Source: an uncultured Hungatella sp.
Lineage (GTDB): Bacteria; Bacillota; Clostridia; Lachnospirales; Lachnospiraceae
Length of the DNA: 64,000 nt
Reading direction: 5' to 3'
Assembly (NCBI GenBank): GCA_910579515.1
Contig: CAJTUV010000004.1
Coordinates: 1 to 64,000 of the forward strand
Shown: one piece after another, positions 44,856 through 53,882 of the stretch
How positions within the stretch are numbered: position 1 is the stretch's first letter
Layout: every line of letters begins with the position of its first letter
The notes under the pieces: generated by a model
Seen by the model: the letters and a program-made list of their open reading frames with translations, nothing else
Told to the model about the DNA's origin: nothing
The model's database searches: none
Made by a program: the position numbers and the translations under genes

Positions 44856-47180
44856 ATGGATATGGAGGCAGGGAAACTAATCAGAGATTTGCCAAAGGGC
44901 CTGATTAGCTGGTATGAATTTCAAAAGAGGGGGAAAGCACTTTTTATTTCTGGCGGAAAGCCGGAATGTGAAGTGCTTTTTGACGTGCTCAGAGAGCAAA
45001 GTCTGGAGGTGGAAAAGGCGAAAGAGACGGAGTTAGAGAGCCTAAACGGCCGAAAAGGCACCTTTGATTACATTGTGGGAGCAGGGATCATCGAGAGAAG
45101 CCCAGAGCCTGAGAGGCTGCTGATGAGCCTGAAGGAGCTTTTAAGTCCTTTTGGAATCCTGCTCATAGGGGCGGAGAACCGTCTGGGGCTTTGCCATTTC
45201 TGTGGAGAAAAGGACCCTTTTACCGGCCATGTGCTGGACGGCCTGGACAATTACAGCAAGGTGAGCAGCCAGAGAATGGAAGCAGTTGGGGGGCGTGCGT
45301 ATTCGAAAGCAGAGTATGAGCGGATGATGAGAAATACAGGGTATGGAACCCATAGAGTTTATTCGGTCTTTCCGGTGCTTGAGCGTCCCCAGATACTGAT
45401 TTCCAAGGATTACCTGCCAAATGAATCCATGGATGTGCGGGTATTTCCCCAGTACAAAAGCCCTGAGACCCTTTTTCTGGAGGAGGAGCGGATGTATGCT
45501 GCTCTGATAGAGAACCAGATGTTTCATCAAATGGCCAACGGCTTTCTGATTGAGGCTTCCATGGAGGGAGAACTGTCGGATTGGGACCAGATCACGGTGC
45601 AGGAGGATCGGGGGCGCACAGAAGCTTTGGCTACAGAGATAAAGAGTCAGGCAGAGGTGTCCAAAAAGGCGCTGTATCCAGAGGGACAGCACAAGATCGA
45701 GCAGCTGTTTGAAAACACGGAATATTTAAAACAACATGGTGTCCCCATGACAGAGGCACATTTAAAAGATGGAAACTTTGTGATGCCTTATATCGAAGGA
45801 CAGATAGGGACGGAATACTTTCGAGACCTTTTAAGGAAGGATTGGAAGATATTTTTGGGGGAATTGGAAAATTTCCAGAAGATTCTATTAAAATCCTCAG
45901 AACACGTACCGTATGAAGAGGTGGACTGGAGGCGGTTTGAGCCATGGAGTGAGAAGCGGAAGAACGATGATCCCAATCTTGACCAGTGGGAGAAGAGAGC
46001 ATTTGGTACAGAGGAGGAGAAGCGCAGCATTGGGGTGATTTTGCGAAAAGGGTTTCTGGATCTGGTGTCCATCAACTGTTTTTATACAGAAAAAGGGCTG
46101 GTGTTCTTTGACCAAGAATTTTATATCGAGAATTTTCCGGCGAATGCGATTTTTATCCGTACCATCGACTTTATTTACAGGGACAGTCCAGAGTTGGAGG
46201 GAATTTATCCCAAAGAGGAGGTCCTGGAGTATTTCCATCTGAAGAAGTATCAGAGAACGTGGAGAGGAAAAGGGAATGAATTTCTGGAAAAACTGCGCAA
46301 CGACAAGGTTTTGTCAGAATACCACAAGCGATTTCGAAAGGATTATCAGACCATGACTGTGAACCGTTTTCGAATGGATTACAGTCAGGAGGAGTATGAA
46401 AGGCTGTTTACCAATATCTTTAAAGGGATTGGGAGCAAGAGGCTTTACCTGTTCGGCTCAGGAAGGTATGCAGAGAGGTTTGTGGAGCAGTTCGGGGAGT
46501 ACTATGAGATCGCAGGAATCGTGGACAACCGGGAAACGAGATGGGGGGAGAAGCTGTCAGGGATAGAAATTGTTTCACCGCTGGCATTAAAAGAAGAGGA
46601 AAGCCCGTTTAAGGTGTTTATCTGTATTAAGTTTTTTGAAGAGGTACTATTACAGTTAAAAAGTATGGGGATTCGGGAATTTTCTGTGTATGATCCACGT
46701 CTTGAATATGAAAGACCGTTAAAGCCGGTGAGTGTTCAGAAGGAGGATGAGCCCAAAAAGTATCATATAGGTTATGTGGCAGGAGTGTTTGATTTATTCC
46801 ACATCGGACATCTGAATCTTCTTCGCAGGGCCAAGGAACAGTGTGATTATCTGATTGTTGGAGTGGTTTCGGATGAACAAGTGATGAAAGGAAAAAAGAC
46901 GAAGCCCTATATATCGTTTGAGGAACGGTTAGAGATTGTGCAGGGGTGCAGATATGTGGACGAGGCGGTGAGGATCCCAGAGGACAGGCCCAATACGGAG
47001 GATGCATTTCACAGGTATCACTTTGACGCGCAGTTTACGGGGAGCGATTATGAGAATGATCCTGACTGGCTGGCAAGAAAGGTATTTCTGAATCAGCATG
47101 GAGCGGAGATGGTGTTTTTTCCGTATACGGAGACGGTCAGTTCGACAATGATTAAGGAAAAGATTCGTGAGGGAAAATGA
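44856..47180 (+). CDS. Multidomain protein: methyltransferase-like, kinase-like, Rossmann module, cytidylyltransferase
   Basis: A 774-residue protein; ATG 44856 follows GGGAAAG. Residues ~20-190 read like a SAM-methyltransferase fold (FDYIVGAGIIERSPEPERLL, LSPFGILLIGAENRLG). Residues ~190-480 include MTEAHLKDGNFVMPYIEG and LVFFDQEFYIENFPANAIFI, vaguely like an aminoglycoside/choline kinase fold. Residues ~525-620 are the recurring Rossmann module (RLYLFGSGRYAERFVEQFG). Residues ~635-774 are a cytidylyltransferase (GYVAGVFDLFHIGHLNLLR, HxGH; SSTMIK). A kinase-plus-cytidylyltransferase chain could make a CDP-linked alcohol from the free alcohol. The first two domain calls are tentative. Confidence 0.72.
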   Translation: MDMEAGKLIRDLPKGLISWYEFQKRGKALFISGGKPECEVLFDVLREQSLEVEKAKETELESLNGRKGTFDYIVGAGIIERSPEPERLLMSLKELLSPFGILLIGAENRLGLCHFCGEKDPFTGHVLDGLDNYSKVSSQRMEAVGGRAYSKAEYERMMRNTGYGTHRVYSVFPVLERPQILISKDYLPNESMDVRVFPQYKSPETLFLEEERMYAALIENQMFHQMANGFLIEASMEGELSDWDQITVQEDRGRTEALATEIKSQAEVSKKALYPEGQHKIEQLFENTEYLKQHGVPMTEAHLKDGNFVMPYIEGQIGTEYFRDLLRKDWKIFLGELENFQKILLKSSEHVPYEEVDWRRFEPWSEKRKNDDPNLDQWEKRAFGTEEEKRSIGVILRKGFLDLVSINCFYTEKGLVFFDQEFYIENFPANAIFIRTIDFIYRDSPELEGIYPKEEVLEYFHLKKYQRTWRGKGNEFLEKLRNDKVLSEYHKRFRKDYQTMTVNRFRMDYSQEEYERLFTNIFKGIGSKRLYLFGSGRYAERFVEQFGEYYEIAGIVDNRETRWGEKLSGIEIVSPLALKEEESPFKVFICIKFFEEVLLQLKSMGIREFSVYDPRLEYERPLKPVSVQKEDEPKKYHIGYVAGVFDLFHIGHLNLLRRAKEQCDYLIVGVVSDEQVMKGKKTKPYISFEERLEIVQGCRYVDEAVRIPEDRPNTEDAFHRYHFDAQFTGSDYENDPDWLARKVFLNQHGAEMVFFPYTETVSSTMIKEKIREGK

Positions 47181-47266
47181 ATACAAAACTGTCTTTACAC
47201 CCAATCCAACAACAGCTATAATAGAAAGAAGTTTCCTAACAAATACCAAGAATGGAGGCCTATTTC

Positions 47267-48556
47267 ATGAATCTTGTGTGTTCTCTGTCCGGAATCGTCA
47301 GTCCCTATTACCCCAAACAAGGGATTATGGACATTACAAACGCCGGATTTGAAAATATATTCCTGGAAGCAGGAATGAGCTGTTCAGAATATGAACTGGA
47401 AAATTACGGAAAGCCAAAACAATCCCGGAAAGAAAACAGAAACAAAACTTATTGTATCACAGAAAAGCCATGGGAATTAGAGGAGTTTTTTGAAAAGACG
47501 CTGAATCAGAGCTCTAAAAATAACCTAAACATCCCCATAGTCAGAGCTCCTTACCTGCCCAGAGACACAAAAAGGACAGATGCAACATCACAATCCAACA
47601 TCAAGTCACTTCTCATCCGTCTGAATCAGGAGACCATAAAATTTTGCAAAAAGGCAGGCTGCTCCTACCTGATTATCCGCCCCTGGTTTGCAGGCATAGA
47701 GATTGAAAGAGAGTGGGAGGAAAACAGAGCTTATTATTTAAGTCTCGCCGACACAGCCAAAGAGTGTCAGGTTACCATTCTTTTAGAAAACCAATGCAGG
47801 AATTTCAACGGCCATCTGATACGGGGAATCTGTTCTGACGGACAGAAAGCGGCCCAGTGGGTGGATCGGCTCAATGAAGAAGCTGGGGAAGAGCTGTTTG
47901 GATTTTCCATGGATGTTGGAACCTTAAATCTTTGCGGACAAAATATCTATGATTTTACGAAAGCCCTTGGGCATCGTTTGAAAGCGGTTCTGTTGCGGGA
48001 CTGCAATGGAAACAGGGAAGCCTCTCTTTTGCCTTTTACCTGCGTGGCAGGCGGACAGCCTCAGACAGACTGGCTTAACGTATTTCGCGGCCTGAGAACG
48101 ATAGATTTTGACGGACAGCTTATTCTGAGCTTTTCGGACACTGCGGCCGCATTTTCTCCGATTCTTCGTCCAAGACTTTTGGAACTTGCCAAAGAGACAG
48201 GGGAGTATTTTAGGTGGCAGATTGAGATAGAGGGACTGCTAAAGAAATATCCGTCCAGAGTCTTATTCGGCGCTGGAAATATGTGCAGAAATTACATGAA
48301 ATGCTACGGAAAACTGTATGAGCCGTTATACACCTGTGACAACAATTCTGCTCTTTGGGGAACGGAGTTTTGCGGGCTTGAGGTGAAGCGGCCGGAAAGT
48401 TTGAAAGAACTTCCAGACGACTGTGCTATTTTCATCTGCAACATTTATTATCGGGAGATTGAAAAACAGCTTCGTGATCTTGGAGTGAAGAATCCAATCG
48501 AGTTTTTTAACGATGAATATATGCCCACATTTTATTTTGACAGGCTGGAGGGATGA
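47267..48556 (+). CDS. Sugar isomerase-like TIM barrel with lost metal site, plus Rossmann module
   Basis: A 429-residue protein. ATG 47267 lies 8 bases after GGAGG at 47254-47258; ATG 47252 overlaps that site. Residues 1-~315 align by eye with the next gene, a xylose-isomerase-like (AP endonuclease 2) barrel. The metal-ligand positions differ: FDTGHAN is MDVGTLN, LHIHDND is LLRDCNG, and SFETA is SFSDT. Residues ~325-425 are the recurring module (RVLFGAGNMCRNYMKC). I infer a non-catalytic or altered barrel retained for binding. Confidence 0.78.
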   Translation: MNLVCSLSGIVSPYYPKQGIMDITNAGFENIFLEAGMSCSEYELENYGKPKQSRKENRNKTYCITEKPWELEEFFEKTLNQSSKNNLNIPIVRAPYLPRDTKRTDATSQSNIKSLLIRLNQETIKFCKKAGCSYLIIRPWFAGIEIEREWEENRAYYLSLADTAKECQVTILLENQCRNFNGHLIRGICSDGQKAAQWVDRLNEEAGEELFGFSMDVGTLNLCGQNIYDFTKALGHRLKAVLLRDCNGNREASLLPFTCVAGGQPQTDWLNVFRGLRTIDFDGQLILSFSDTAAAFSPILRPRLLELAKETGEYFRWQIEIEGLLKKYPSRVLFGAGNMCRNYMKCYGKLYEPLYTCDNNSALWGTEFCGLEVKRPESLKELPDDCAIFICNIYYREIEKQLRDLGVKNPIEFFNDEYMPTFYFDRLEG

Positions 48557-48560
48557 CGAT

Positions 48561-49499
48561 ATGGTACAAATTGGCGTACAGACAAAAAATGTGGTAATGG
48601 ATGAGCGGCCCAAAGAGGGCTTTGCCATGTTAAGTGCTGCAGGTTTTTCCTGTGCAGATTTCAGTCTGAATGGATATCTTTTAAACACAGATCTTTATGA
48701 AGAGAGAGTCAATGGCTTTTTTGATAAGTCCAGGCAGGAATTAGAGGAATTTTTCCTTCCTCATAAGCAGGGGGCCAGGTCTGCGAACATAACCATCAAT
48801 CAGATGCACATGCCATATCCGATTTACGTTCCTAAAGGAAAAAAAGAGCTGAATGAGTATTTGCAGAAAGAAATGGCGCCCAAAAGTCTTGAAATCTGCG
48901 CGTTTTTTGGGTGTAAACATTTGGTGGTTCACGGATTTAAGCTGGCACATTTTCTTGGCTCTGAGGAGGCGGAGTGGATGGAAACGGAACGGTTTTTACA
49001 TTCCGTTCTGCCTTTGGCAAAGGAAATGGGGATTACCATATGTATCGAGAATCTTTATGACGGAATCGGAGGACATCTCATAGAGGGACCCTGCTGCAAT
49101 GTGAAGAAAGCAGTGGAGAGGATTGATCGAATCAATGAAGCATACCACAGTGAAGTTTTGGGATTTTGCTTTGATACCGGTCATGCAAATTTGACAGGCC
49201 TGGATTTTAAAGAGTTTCTCACGACTCTGGGACACAGACTAAAGGTTCTGCACATTCATGATAATGATGGAATTTCTGATCTGCATCAGATTCCCTTTAC
49301 GTTTGCAAAAACCCGTGAGAATCAATCGTCTACAAACTGGGATGGATTCCTTCGAGGGCTGAAAGCCATAAAGTTTGATAAGGTTTTAAGCTTTGAGACG
49401 GCTCCTGTTTTGACTGCTTTTCCAGAAAAAATGAAGCCTCAGGTGCTGGCGTTTATCGCCGGAATCGGGAGATATTTCTGTTCGGAGATGGAAAAATAG
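48561..49499 (+). CDS. Xylose-isomerase-like TIM barrel protein (metal site intact)
   Basis: A 312-residue protein; GGAGGGATG precedes ATG 48561, 4 bases after the previous stop. The expected ligands are present: ICIENLYDG (Glu), CFDTGHANL (Asp, His), VLHIHDNDG (His, Asp) and LSFETAP (Glu). The family isomerises or epimerises small sugars or sugar phosphates. It is the likely functional partner or ancestor of the preceding degenerate copy. The substrate is unknown. Confidence 0.85.
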   Translation: MVQIGVQTKNVVMDERPKEGFAMLSAAGFSCADFSLNGYLLNTDLYEERVNGFFDKSRQELEEFFLPHKQGARSANITINQMHMPYPIYVPKGKKELNEYLQKEMAPKSLEICAFFGCKHLVVHGFKLAHFLGSEEAEWMETERFLHSVLPLAKEMGITICIENLYDGIGGHLIEGPCCNVKKAVERIDRINEAYHSEVLGFCFDTGHANLTGLDFKEFLTTLGHRLKVLHIHDNDGISDLHQIPFTFAKTRENQSSTNWDGFLRGLKAIKFDKVLSFETAPVLTAFPEKMKPQVLAFIAGIGRYFCSEMEK

Positions 49500-49511
49500 A
49501 GAGGAATGAGG

Positions 49512-50504
49512 ATGCCACAAAAGAATAGTAGAAAAATCAGCATATTATCTTTTGTTCTTTGCTTGGGAGTTATATTCATTCATACGTATAATCTAGGAAT
49601 ATATGGAATCGAATCCTTAAATGGATTCGTTTTCAGATTTGAAACCTTTACGAATAAGCTTGCAAGCGGGATTTGTGTGCCCTATTTTTTTGCAATTTCT
49701 GGTTTCTTATTCTTTCGAAATTTTGATTTATCCTGTTTGACTAAAAAGTATAAAAGCAGATTCCATTCCATTTTATTGCCATATGGTATTTGGAGTACCA
49801 TCTATTATTTGTTTTTTGTATTTCTTACAATGACGCCACTCTCTCGATTTATGAATGGGAGCATCGAGGTAGAATTTGGTATCAAAGCGTATCTGGATTA
49901 TGTATGGAATGGATATTATACATTGTGGTTTTTAAGAGTTTTAATCTGGATGATTTTATGTGCTCCGCTTTTATGGCTTTTTCTGAAGCAAAGAAAGTAT
50001 TATTGGCCAGAGCCAGTGCTGGCGCTATTGATTTTTTTAAGCATTAAGGAGAAAAGCGTCCTTTTCTTTAATATCTACTATATTTTAGGAGCATATTTAG
50101 GAATCAATTATTCTAAATGGATAGCAAAAGGGGTAACGAAACAAACTGTGCTTTTGGCCGGATTATGCTTGCTTGGACTCGTGGCTATGGGAGGGACATA
50201 TTCTGGAACGATTTTGTATAATTGTGCATTTATTTGCAGTAGTTGGCTGGTGTTAGACTTCTTTGCCTTTGATAAAGAACTGCCTTGGTGGATGAAATGT
50301 ACCTTCTTTTTTTATTGTGGCCATGATATGATTTTAGAGTCAGTAGAAAAAGCAATTTTAATAGTTTTTGGGAAGAGTGAAGCAATGGCGTTGATTGATT
50401 ATATCGTAGCGCCATTCATAACGGTATTTATTCTAATCGGTATCGCTTATTTATTAAAGACTTATGGGAAACCTGTATGGAAAATTTTAAATGGAGGCAG
50501 GTAA
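49512..50504 (+). CDS. Acyltransferase family 3 (OafA/WecH-like) membrane protein
   Basis: About 330 residues; ATG 49512 gives proper spacing to AGAGG (49500-49504), whereas ATG 49506 is too close. It has about ten membrane spans. The family His lies in VIFIHTYNL of the first span, and LWFLRVLIWMILCAPLLWL and FFAISGFLFFRNF are typical. These enzymes O-acylate surface glycans across the membrane. It is the only polytopic membrane protein in the glycan locus. Confidence 0.85.
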   Translation: MPQKNSRKISILSFVLCLGVIFIHTYNLGIYGIESLNGFVFRFETFTNKLASGICVPYFFAISGFLFFRNFDLSCLTKKYKSRFHSILLPYGIWSTIYYLFFVFLTMTPLSRFMNGSIEVEFGIKAYLDYVWNGYYTLWFLRVLIWMILCAPLLWLFLKQRKYYWPEPVLALLIFLSIKEKSVLFFNIYYILGAYLGINYSKWIAKGVTKQTVLLAGLCLLGLVAMGGTYSGTILYNCAFICSSWLVLDFFAFDKELPWWMKCTFFFYCGHDMILESVEKAILIVFGKSEAMALIDYIVAPFITVFILIGIAYLLKTYGKPVWKILNGGR

Positions 50505-50509
50505 AATAA

Positions 50510-51586
50510 ATGTGTAAAAAGAAACATCCTAAAAAGATACTGCTTGCAGGTATGATCGCAGCGACCCTTCTGACATGTGGATTCGGTCCCAATTTTGGAG
50601 GCGTGGGGCAGGAGATGCCGGCCGAACCAGACTTAAAGGAAGAACGGGTGACGATTTCCCTGGCGGGAGACTGCTCTTTGGGAAACCTTTCTATTCACGG
50701 ATACGAGGGGACCTTTCGGGAAATGTATGACCTTCACGGCCCAGGCTACTTTTTCCAGAATGTAAAGCCGATCTTTGATGCAGACGACATGACGTTGGTG
50801 AATTTTGAAGGCGTATTGACGGATTCCAACAATCGAGTGGAAAAGACCTTCAATATTAAAGGAAAACCGGAATACATTCAGATTCTGCCGCTGGCGGGCA
50901 TTGATGCTGTCAGTTTTGGCAACAACCATCAGATTGATTATGGACAGCAGGGAATAACGGACACGGTGACTCTGTTTGAGAGCGCCAAGATTCCTTATGC
51001 CTATGATGACCGCCTTGGGGTTTTTGAGACGGAAACTGGGATTAAAATCGGGTTTGTCTCTGTAGACGAGGTAAGTGACGGAAGAAAAGTGGAAGCTTAT
51101 CTGCAAACCGGAATCCAGCAGTTGAGACAGGCAGGAGCGCATTTGGTTCTGGCCTGCTGCCATTGGGGCGTGGAGTCGGTTCATTATCCAGAAAGCTATC
51201 AGACAGAGTTAGGCCGCAAGTGCATTGACTGGGGAGCTGATTTGGTAGTTGGCTGTCATCCCCATGTGCTGCAGGGCGTGGAATACTATAATGGAAAATA
51301 CATACTCTACAGTCTTGGGAATTTCTGCTTTGGAGCAAACAAAAATCCAAAGGATAAAAACACCATGATTGCTCAGGCCACATTTACTTTAGAAAACGGC
51401 GTTTCCACCAAGGAAGCGGAATTGACCTTAATCCCCTGTTCCATAAGCTCCATTCCAGGCAGGAACAATTACTGTCCTATTGTGGCAGACGGGGAGAACA
51501 GAGCTTTGATTCTTCAAAAGCTAAATGAATACAGCAGCAGATTTGGAATCACAGTAGGAGAGGATGGAAAAGTAATCCATCCATAA
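50510..51586 (+). CDS. CapA/PgsA-family lipoprotein or secreted metallophosphatase-fold protein
   Basis: A 358-residue protein. It starts with a signal sequence (ILLAGMIAATLLTCGFG) with a Cys that could be a lipobox. The PGA_cap domain follows: ISLAGDCSLGN, LVNFEGVLTD, FGNNHQIDYG, CCHWGVES, VVGCHPHVLQGVEYYNGK and YSLGNFCF. This fold resembles calcineurin phosphoesterases and occurs in poly-gamma-glutamate capsule systems and many surface loci. It closes the co-directional glycan run. Confidence 0.88.
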   Translation: MCKKKHPKKILLAGMIAATLLTCGFGPNFGGVGQEMPAEPDLKEERVTISLAGDCSLGNLSIHGYEGTFREMYDLHGPGYFFQNVKPIFDADDMTLVNFEGVLTDSNNRVEKTFNIKGKPEYIQILPLAGIDAVSFGNNHQIDYGQQGITDTVTLFESAKIPYAYDDRLGVFETETGIKIGFVSVDEVSDGRKVEAYLQTGIQQLRQAGAHLVLACCHWGVESVHYPESYQTELGRKCIDWGADLVVGCHPHVLQGVEYYNGKYILYSLGNFCFGANKNPKDKNTMIAQATFTLENGVSTKEAELTLIPCSISSIPGRNNYCPIVADGENRALILQKLNEYSSRFGITVGEDGKVIHP

Positions 51587-51678
51587 AATCGTACAGGAAT
51601 CGTAAGTAAAGCTTAAAGCATAAAAGGGCGGACTCTGGTATAGTAAAGTTACAAAAACATAACAAGGGAGAGATTTGC

Positions 51679-53181
51679 ATGAGTAATTGGAAACGAGTAG
51701 CACTTATGTCAGGTGTTATGGCCCTTTTGGTTGGATGCAAGAGTCGCAAAGAGGTTCTTCCTCTGGTTGAAGTCGTTGAGATGCCAGAGGATCAGATAGA
51801 GCAGGCGCTGAGTGGAGTTACCTATGCTGAACTTGAAAATGCGTGGGGAAGCCCAGTTGCTGAATTGTCTGGAATGGATGGGGAAGTTTTTGACTTGGGA
51901 AGCGATAATGGGAATCTGACCGTCTATTATGGGAATGACGATCGTTCTGTGGTGGCAGTAAAGCGATTTGAGAAAGAAACGGAGCCAGCAGAAGAATCCT
52001 TGCTTGATCAGGCGGTCTCACTGGCGATTCTTGAAAAAAATCAGAAACGATACCCACAAGAAGAATGCGCCGGCGAAGGGCATGTTATTTTAAGAACAGA
52101 GGGGAGCGCTGAAAGCTTAAAGGTATATGCTCTTACCATGTTCGGAGAATTTCAGTTTCAGGACGGCAATTTTGTAAAGGCGGCGGGAAGCGGTGTAATT
52201 CCGGCGGTTCTCACCTTTTCCAAAGACACGGAGAAAGGATTTGTGTTAGAATCTTTCCAGTGGCCAGAGGATGGAAGCGGTTATATTGAGTCAATTAAGA
52301 AACTGTTTCCTGATGATTTATGGAATGATTGTATTTCACCATCTGAGGAACTGAAAGATCAGCTAAAAGAGATGGAACAATCTTATGCCAAAGCATATTT
52401 AAAAGAGATTGGCAGAGAGGCGGTGATTGGAGAGTATCGGGATTTTGAACATACGCTTCTGACAGATGTGGGAGTCAGTGTGGAAGTCTCCAATCAAATC
52501 ATGGAGAATCGGGAGTTGGAAAATTATCCTTATTGGATTGGGAATGTGGAGCGTTTGGAAGAGGAAATTCGGTATGTCTATGCCCTGACAGCCGATAAAG
52601 AGAACCAAAAGATTCGATTTACAAAGACCCAGTATGGAAAAAAGAAAGCCCAGGAGAGCTATGAGTTTGACTGGAAGACAGGGGAAGAAGTTAAACCTGT
52701 AAAAAACGAAGGAAGCTGTGAATTGACGGAAGGAACAATTTTAACAGAACCGCCTTCTCTGACCCTGCAGGACGCACTTTCCAGTACTTTTAATGAGTTT
52801 GAGTTAAAGGCAGACACTGCCTCCTGGAATTATAAGCAGAACGGTCAGATGGTGGGGTATGTCTCCTGTGGCTCCCACCCGTTAAACATTGCTAAAGAGA
52901 AGGAACGTTTAAAACTTCCTAGATACAATCAGATGGATTCTGTCAGTTATCTTGTATCCTGTCCAGTAGAACCGGACCGGATTACGGTATCGGAATATGA
53001 GATTGCCGATATGGAACATCTGGAATCTGCCAAGCTGATTTCCACCAAGACCTATGAAGAGGCGGGATTTATTGAACTGAAACCAGAACGAGCATATTCG
53101 ATTGTGGCGGAATGGGATAAGGAACATCTGGATGCGTATGGATTTTATGGGACTGGAGACTATTCACTGATTACAGAATAA
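51679..53181 (+). CDS. Large lipoprotein of unknown function
   Basis: A 500-residue protein with a short signal peptide and lipobox (MALLVGCKS), cleaved before Cys ~21. The body is mostly beta-rich with acidic character and shows no motif I recognise. AAGGGAGAG precedes the ATG. TATAGT upstream near 51639 may be a promoter -10, so it may be expressed separately from the glycan locus. A very strong hairpin terminates it. Confidence 0.8.
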   Translation: MSNWKRVALMSGVMALLVGCKSRKEVLPLVEVVEMPEDQIEQALSGVTYAELENAWGSPVAELSGMDGEVFDLGSDNGNLTVYYGNDDRSVVAVKRFEKETEPAEESLLDQAVSLAILEKNQKRYPQEECAGEGHVILRTEGSAESLKVYALTMFGEFQFQDGNFVKAAGSGVIPAVLTFSKDTEKGFVLESFQWPEDGSGYIESIKKLFPDDLWNDCISPSEELKDQLKEMEQSYAKAYLKEIGREAVIGEYRDFEHTLLTDVGVSVEVSNQIMENRELENYPYWIGNVERLEEEIRYVYALTADKENQKIRFTKTQYGKKKAQESYEFDWKTGEEVKPVKNEGSCELTEGTILTEPPSLTLQDALSSTFNEFELKADTASWNYKQNGQMVGYVSCGSHPLNIAKEKERLKLPRYNQMDSVSYLVSCPVEPDRITVSEYEIADMEHLESAKLISTKTYEEAGFIELKPERAYSIVAEWDKEHLDAYGFYGTGDYSLITE

Positions 53182-53210
53182 CAAAAAGCGGGTACCGTTT
53201 GCATGGCGTC

Positions 53211-53279
53211 AGAGGGCTGCCTGGAAATGACTGCACAATCTCGTAGTTTTGCAGTCGCTTCCAGGCGGCTCTCTGTTTT
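53211..53279 (+). terminator. Long-stem intrinsic terminator
   Basis: Arms 53211-53235 and 53250-53274 form a ~25-bp stem with one mismatch and three G-U pairs around a 14-base loop; TTTT follows at 53276-53279. It separates the lipoprotein from the kinase-like island. Confidence 0.88.
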
Positions 53280-53345
53280 CATGGGAAGGAGAATCCAAAT
53301 CTTCTTGTCTTTTTTTAATAATTGGCTAACACAGACAAGAATTTA

Positions 53346-53354
53346 TGCTATAAT
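53346..53354 (+). promoter_or_regulatory. Extended -10 promoter of the kinase-like island
   Basis: TGC directly before TATAAT (53349-53354); no clear -35. A GC-rich hairpin (CGGCGG with CCGCCG) lies in the short leader before AAAGGAG and ATG 53408. Confidence 0.65.
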
Positions 53355-53407
53355 GTCTTAAATGGCGGCGGCGGTTTCCCGCCGCGTCCCAACGAAAGGA
53401 GCAAAAT

Positions 53408-53878
53408 ATGAACTATTCGGAAAGCATTGCGCACAGCATTGAAGCCTATTTAAAGGAGAATGACTGGACATTTGATTTTGATGTGATTCACGGAACCATT
53501 TCCGTTGAAGCAGAGTTAAGCTGTCGCCTGGCAAGTGCGATTGTCGTATATCAGGTATCAGAGGGCGGCTTTTTGTGCTATACAGGGCTGGCTGTGGAGG
53601 CGGACTCCTCCGTGCGGGCGCAGGTCGGGGAATACCTGCACAGGGCTAACTATGGTCTGCCAAACGGTAACTTTGAGTTCAGCTACGACGACGGCTCGAT
53701 CCACTACAAAACCGTTTTCGACTGTCCAGACGGCGTGCCTTCCCAAAAGCAGCTGGAAGACAGCATGGCCATCGGACTGACCGTTATCGACCACTACGGA
53801 GACGGCCTGTATGAAATTTTAAACAGCCAGGAATCACTGGCGAAAAAACTCATTAGAGAGCTAGATGGAATGGAGTGA
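53408..53878 (+). CDS. YbjN-domain protein
   Basis: A 156-residue acidic protein. The pattern NYSESIAHSIEAYLKENDW, then AVEADSSVRAQVGEYLHRAN and GNFEFSYDDGSIHYKTVFDC, matches the YbjN family, whose fold resembles type III secretion chaperones. It heads a three-gene set with tight spacing, followed by a GNAT and a giant kinase-like protein. A chaperone role for the large protein is an attractive inference from fold and order only. Confidence 0.78.
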   Translation: MNYSESIAHSIEAYLKENDWTFDFDVIHGTISVEAELSCRLASAIVVYQVSEGGFLCYTGLAVEADSSVRAQVGEYLHRANYGLPNGNFEFSYDDGSIHYKTVFDCPDGVPSQKQLEDSMAIGLTVIDHYGDGLYEILNSQESLAKKLIRELDGME

Positions 53879-53882
53879 GCAC

